Shown: positions 63,742-64,000 of the stretch, in pieces
Layout of the letters: every line of letters begins with the position of its first letter
Numbering within the stretch: position 1 is the first letter of the stretch
DNA from: Devosia ureilytica
Lineage (GTDB): Bacteria > Pseudomonadota > Alphaproteobacteria > Rhizobiales > Devosiaceae
Direction of reading: 5' to 3'
DNA: 64,000 bases
NCBI RefSeq assembly: GCF_024273195.1
Contig: NZ_JAMZCU010000001.1
Coordinates: 124,001 to 188,000 of the forward strand
Made by a program: the position numbers and the translations under genes
The notes under the pieces: generated by a model
Told to the model about the DNA's origin: nothing
Database searches by the model: none
What the model saw: the letters and a program-made list of their open reading frames with translations, nothing else

Positions 63742-64000
63742 TCAGGTCCGTTCGCCCATGCCCAAGGCAAAGGCCTGGCGGCGGAGGGGCGGTACCAGCT
63801 TCAGGGCCCAGAGGCCACCGGCGCGCAGGGCCTGGCTGGGCAGCATGTCCGCGAGCAGCGAGCGGAACAGGGTGTCCACCATGCCGCCTGTGCGCGCTAG
63901 ATCGCCGGCGCGGCGCTGGGCATAGTCGACTGACGCCAGATCACCCCACGAAGGATTGGACCGGTCGGCGGCGTTGACCGCTGCGAGGAGGTCAGCGACG
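63742..64000 (-). CDS. C-terminal part of a UbiH/COQ6-type FAD monooxygenase
   Basis: The last 85 residues of a minus-strand gene whose start is beyond the window edge. The end SVDYAQRRAGDLARTGGMVD, then LFRSLLADMLPSQALRAGGLWALKLVPPLRRQAFALGMG, matches the C-terminal helix of UbiH/UbiF/VisC-family flavin hydroxylases (Y-x-x-x-R-R ... D-x-L-x-x-LF ... LRxxGL ... PPLRR). They hydroxylate the ring in ubiquinone synthesis. FAD motifs are not visible here, so the family call rests on this tail alone. Confidence 0.65.
   Translation of the reverse strand, partial: VADLLAAVNAADRSNPSWGDLASVDYAQRRAGDLARTGGMVDTLFRSLLADMLPSQALRAGGLWALKLVPPLRRQAFALGMGERT

Overview
The window is 64 kb of high-GC, densely packed chromosome. 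It most likely comes from an alphaproteobacterium of the Hyphomicrobiales (Rhizobiales), with Devosia or a close relative as the best guess. The evidence is an ATP12-type F1 chaperone, an IalB-family secreted protein, ExoD, the glmU-glmS / recG / sdhE-mfd block, LexA boxes of the alphaproteobacterial direct-repeat form (GAAC-N7-GAAC), and REP-like intergenic palindromes of the kind common in Rhizobiales. I see no phage, IS element, integrase, CRISPR array, toxin-antitoxin pair or obvious transferred island.

Layout. 1-1.5 kb: the end of an SDR/epimerase gene and a PLP-dependent ornithine/lysine decarboxylase with a long structured leader. 1.9-6.0 kb: a tight operon of rarA, crcB, rluC-type pseudouridine synthase, HAD phosphatase and ATP12 chaperone. 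6.1-7.8 kb: folP-folB-folK on the minus strand. 8.0-11.1 kb: sulfate uptake genes sbp-cysT-cysW with palindromic repeats in both gaps and no cysA. 11.3-18.6 kb: a GlsB-like membrane protein, SLC13 transporter, phosphotriesterase-like hydrolase, rimO, DoxX, a DUF4282 protein, lipB and an orphan FliN-like protein. 18.8 kb: tRNA-Leu(GAG). 19-24 kb: a GFA-family protein and ugpBAEC (glycerol-3-phosphate uptake) behind a candidate Pho box. 24.4-27.8 kb: YjbR-like protein, mgtE, a 33-residue membrane peptide, GST and DUF1489. 28-32.5 kb: uvrA and ssb, each behind a LexA box, with a LysE-type exporter between them. 32.5-39 kb: a diguanylate cyclase, a secreted protein, an RND/MMPL exporter, a divergent NmrA reductase/HxlR regulator pair and a VOC protein. 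39.1-42.6 kb: gyrA and a second LysE-type exporter. 43-51.5 kb: coaD, two cyclophilins, two small secreted paralogues, a DUF606 transporter, queA, exoD, tgt, pgi and map. 51.5-54 kb: a membrane protein, tRNA-Lys(UUU) and a SPOR-like protein. 53.5-64 kb: glmU-glmS, recG, sdhE-mfd, an IalB-family protein and the 3' end of a UbiH/COQ6-type hydroxylase.

Functional links. Several genes serve genome maintenance: rarA, uvrA, ssb, gyrA, recG and mfd. queA and tgt make queuosine. glmS and glmU supply UDP-GlcNAc. sbp-cysTW and ugpBAEC are nutrient uptake systems likely induced by sulfate and phosphate starvation.

The least explained material is intergenic. It includes a 72-73 nt element present twice with a perfectly covarying hairpin (9992-10063 and 19743-19815), a family of REP/BIME-like palindromes, a 60-nt stem-loop before coaD, and nested palindromes at the lysE/ssb promoter. 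No clearly novel multi-gene system was found. These structured repeats are the best candidates for something undescribed.
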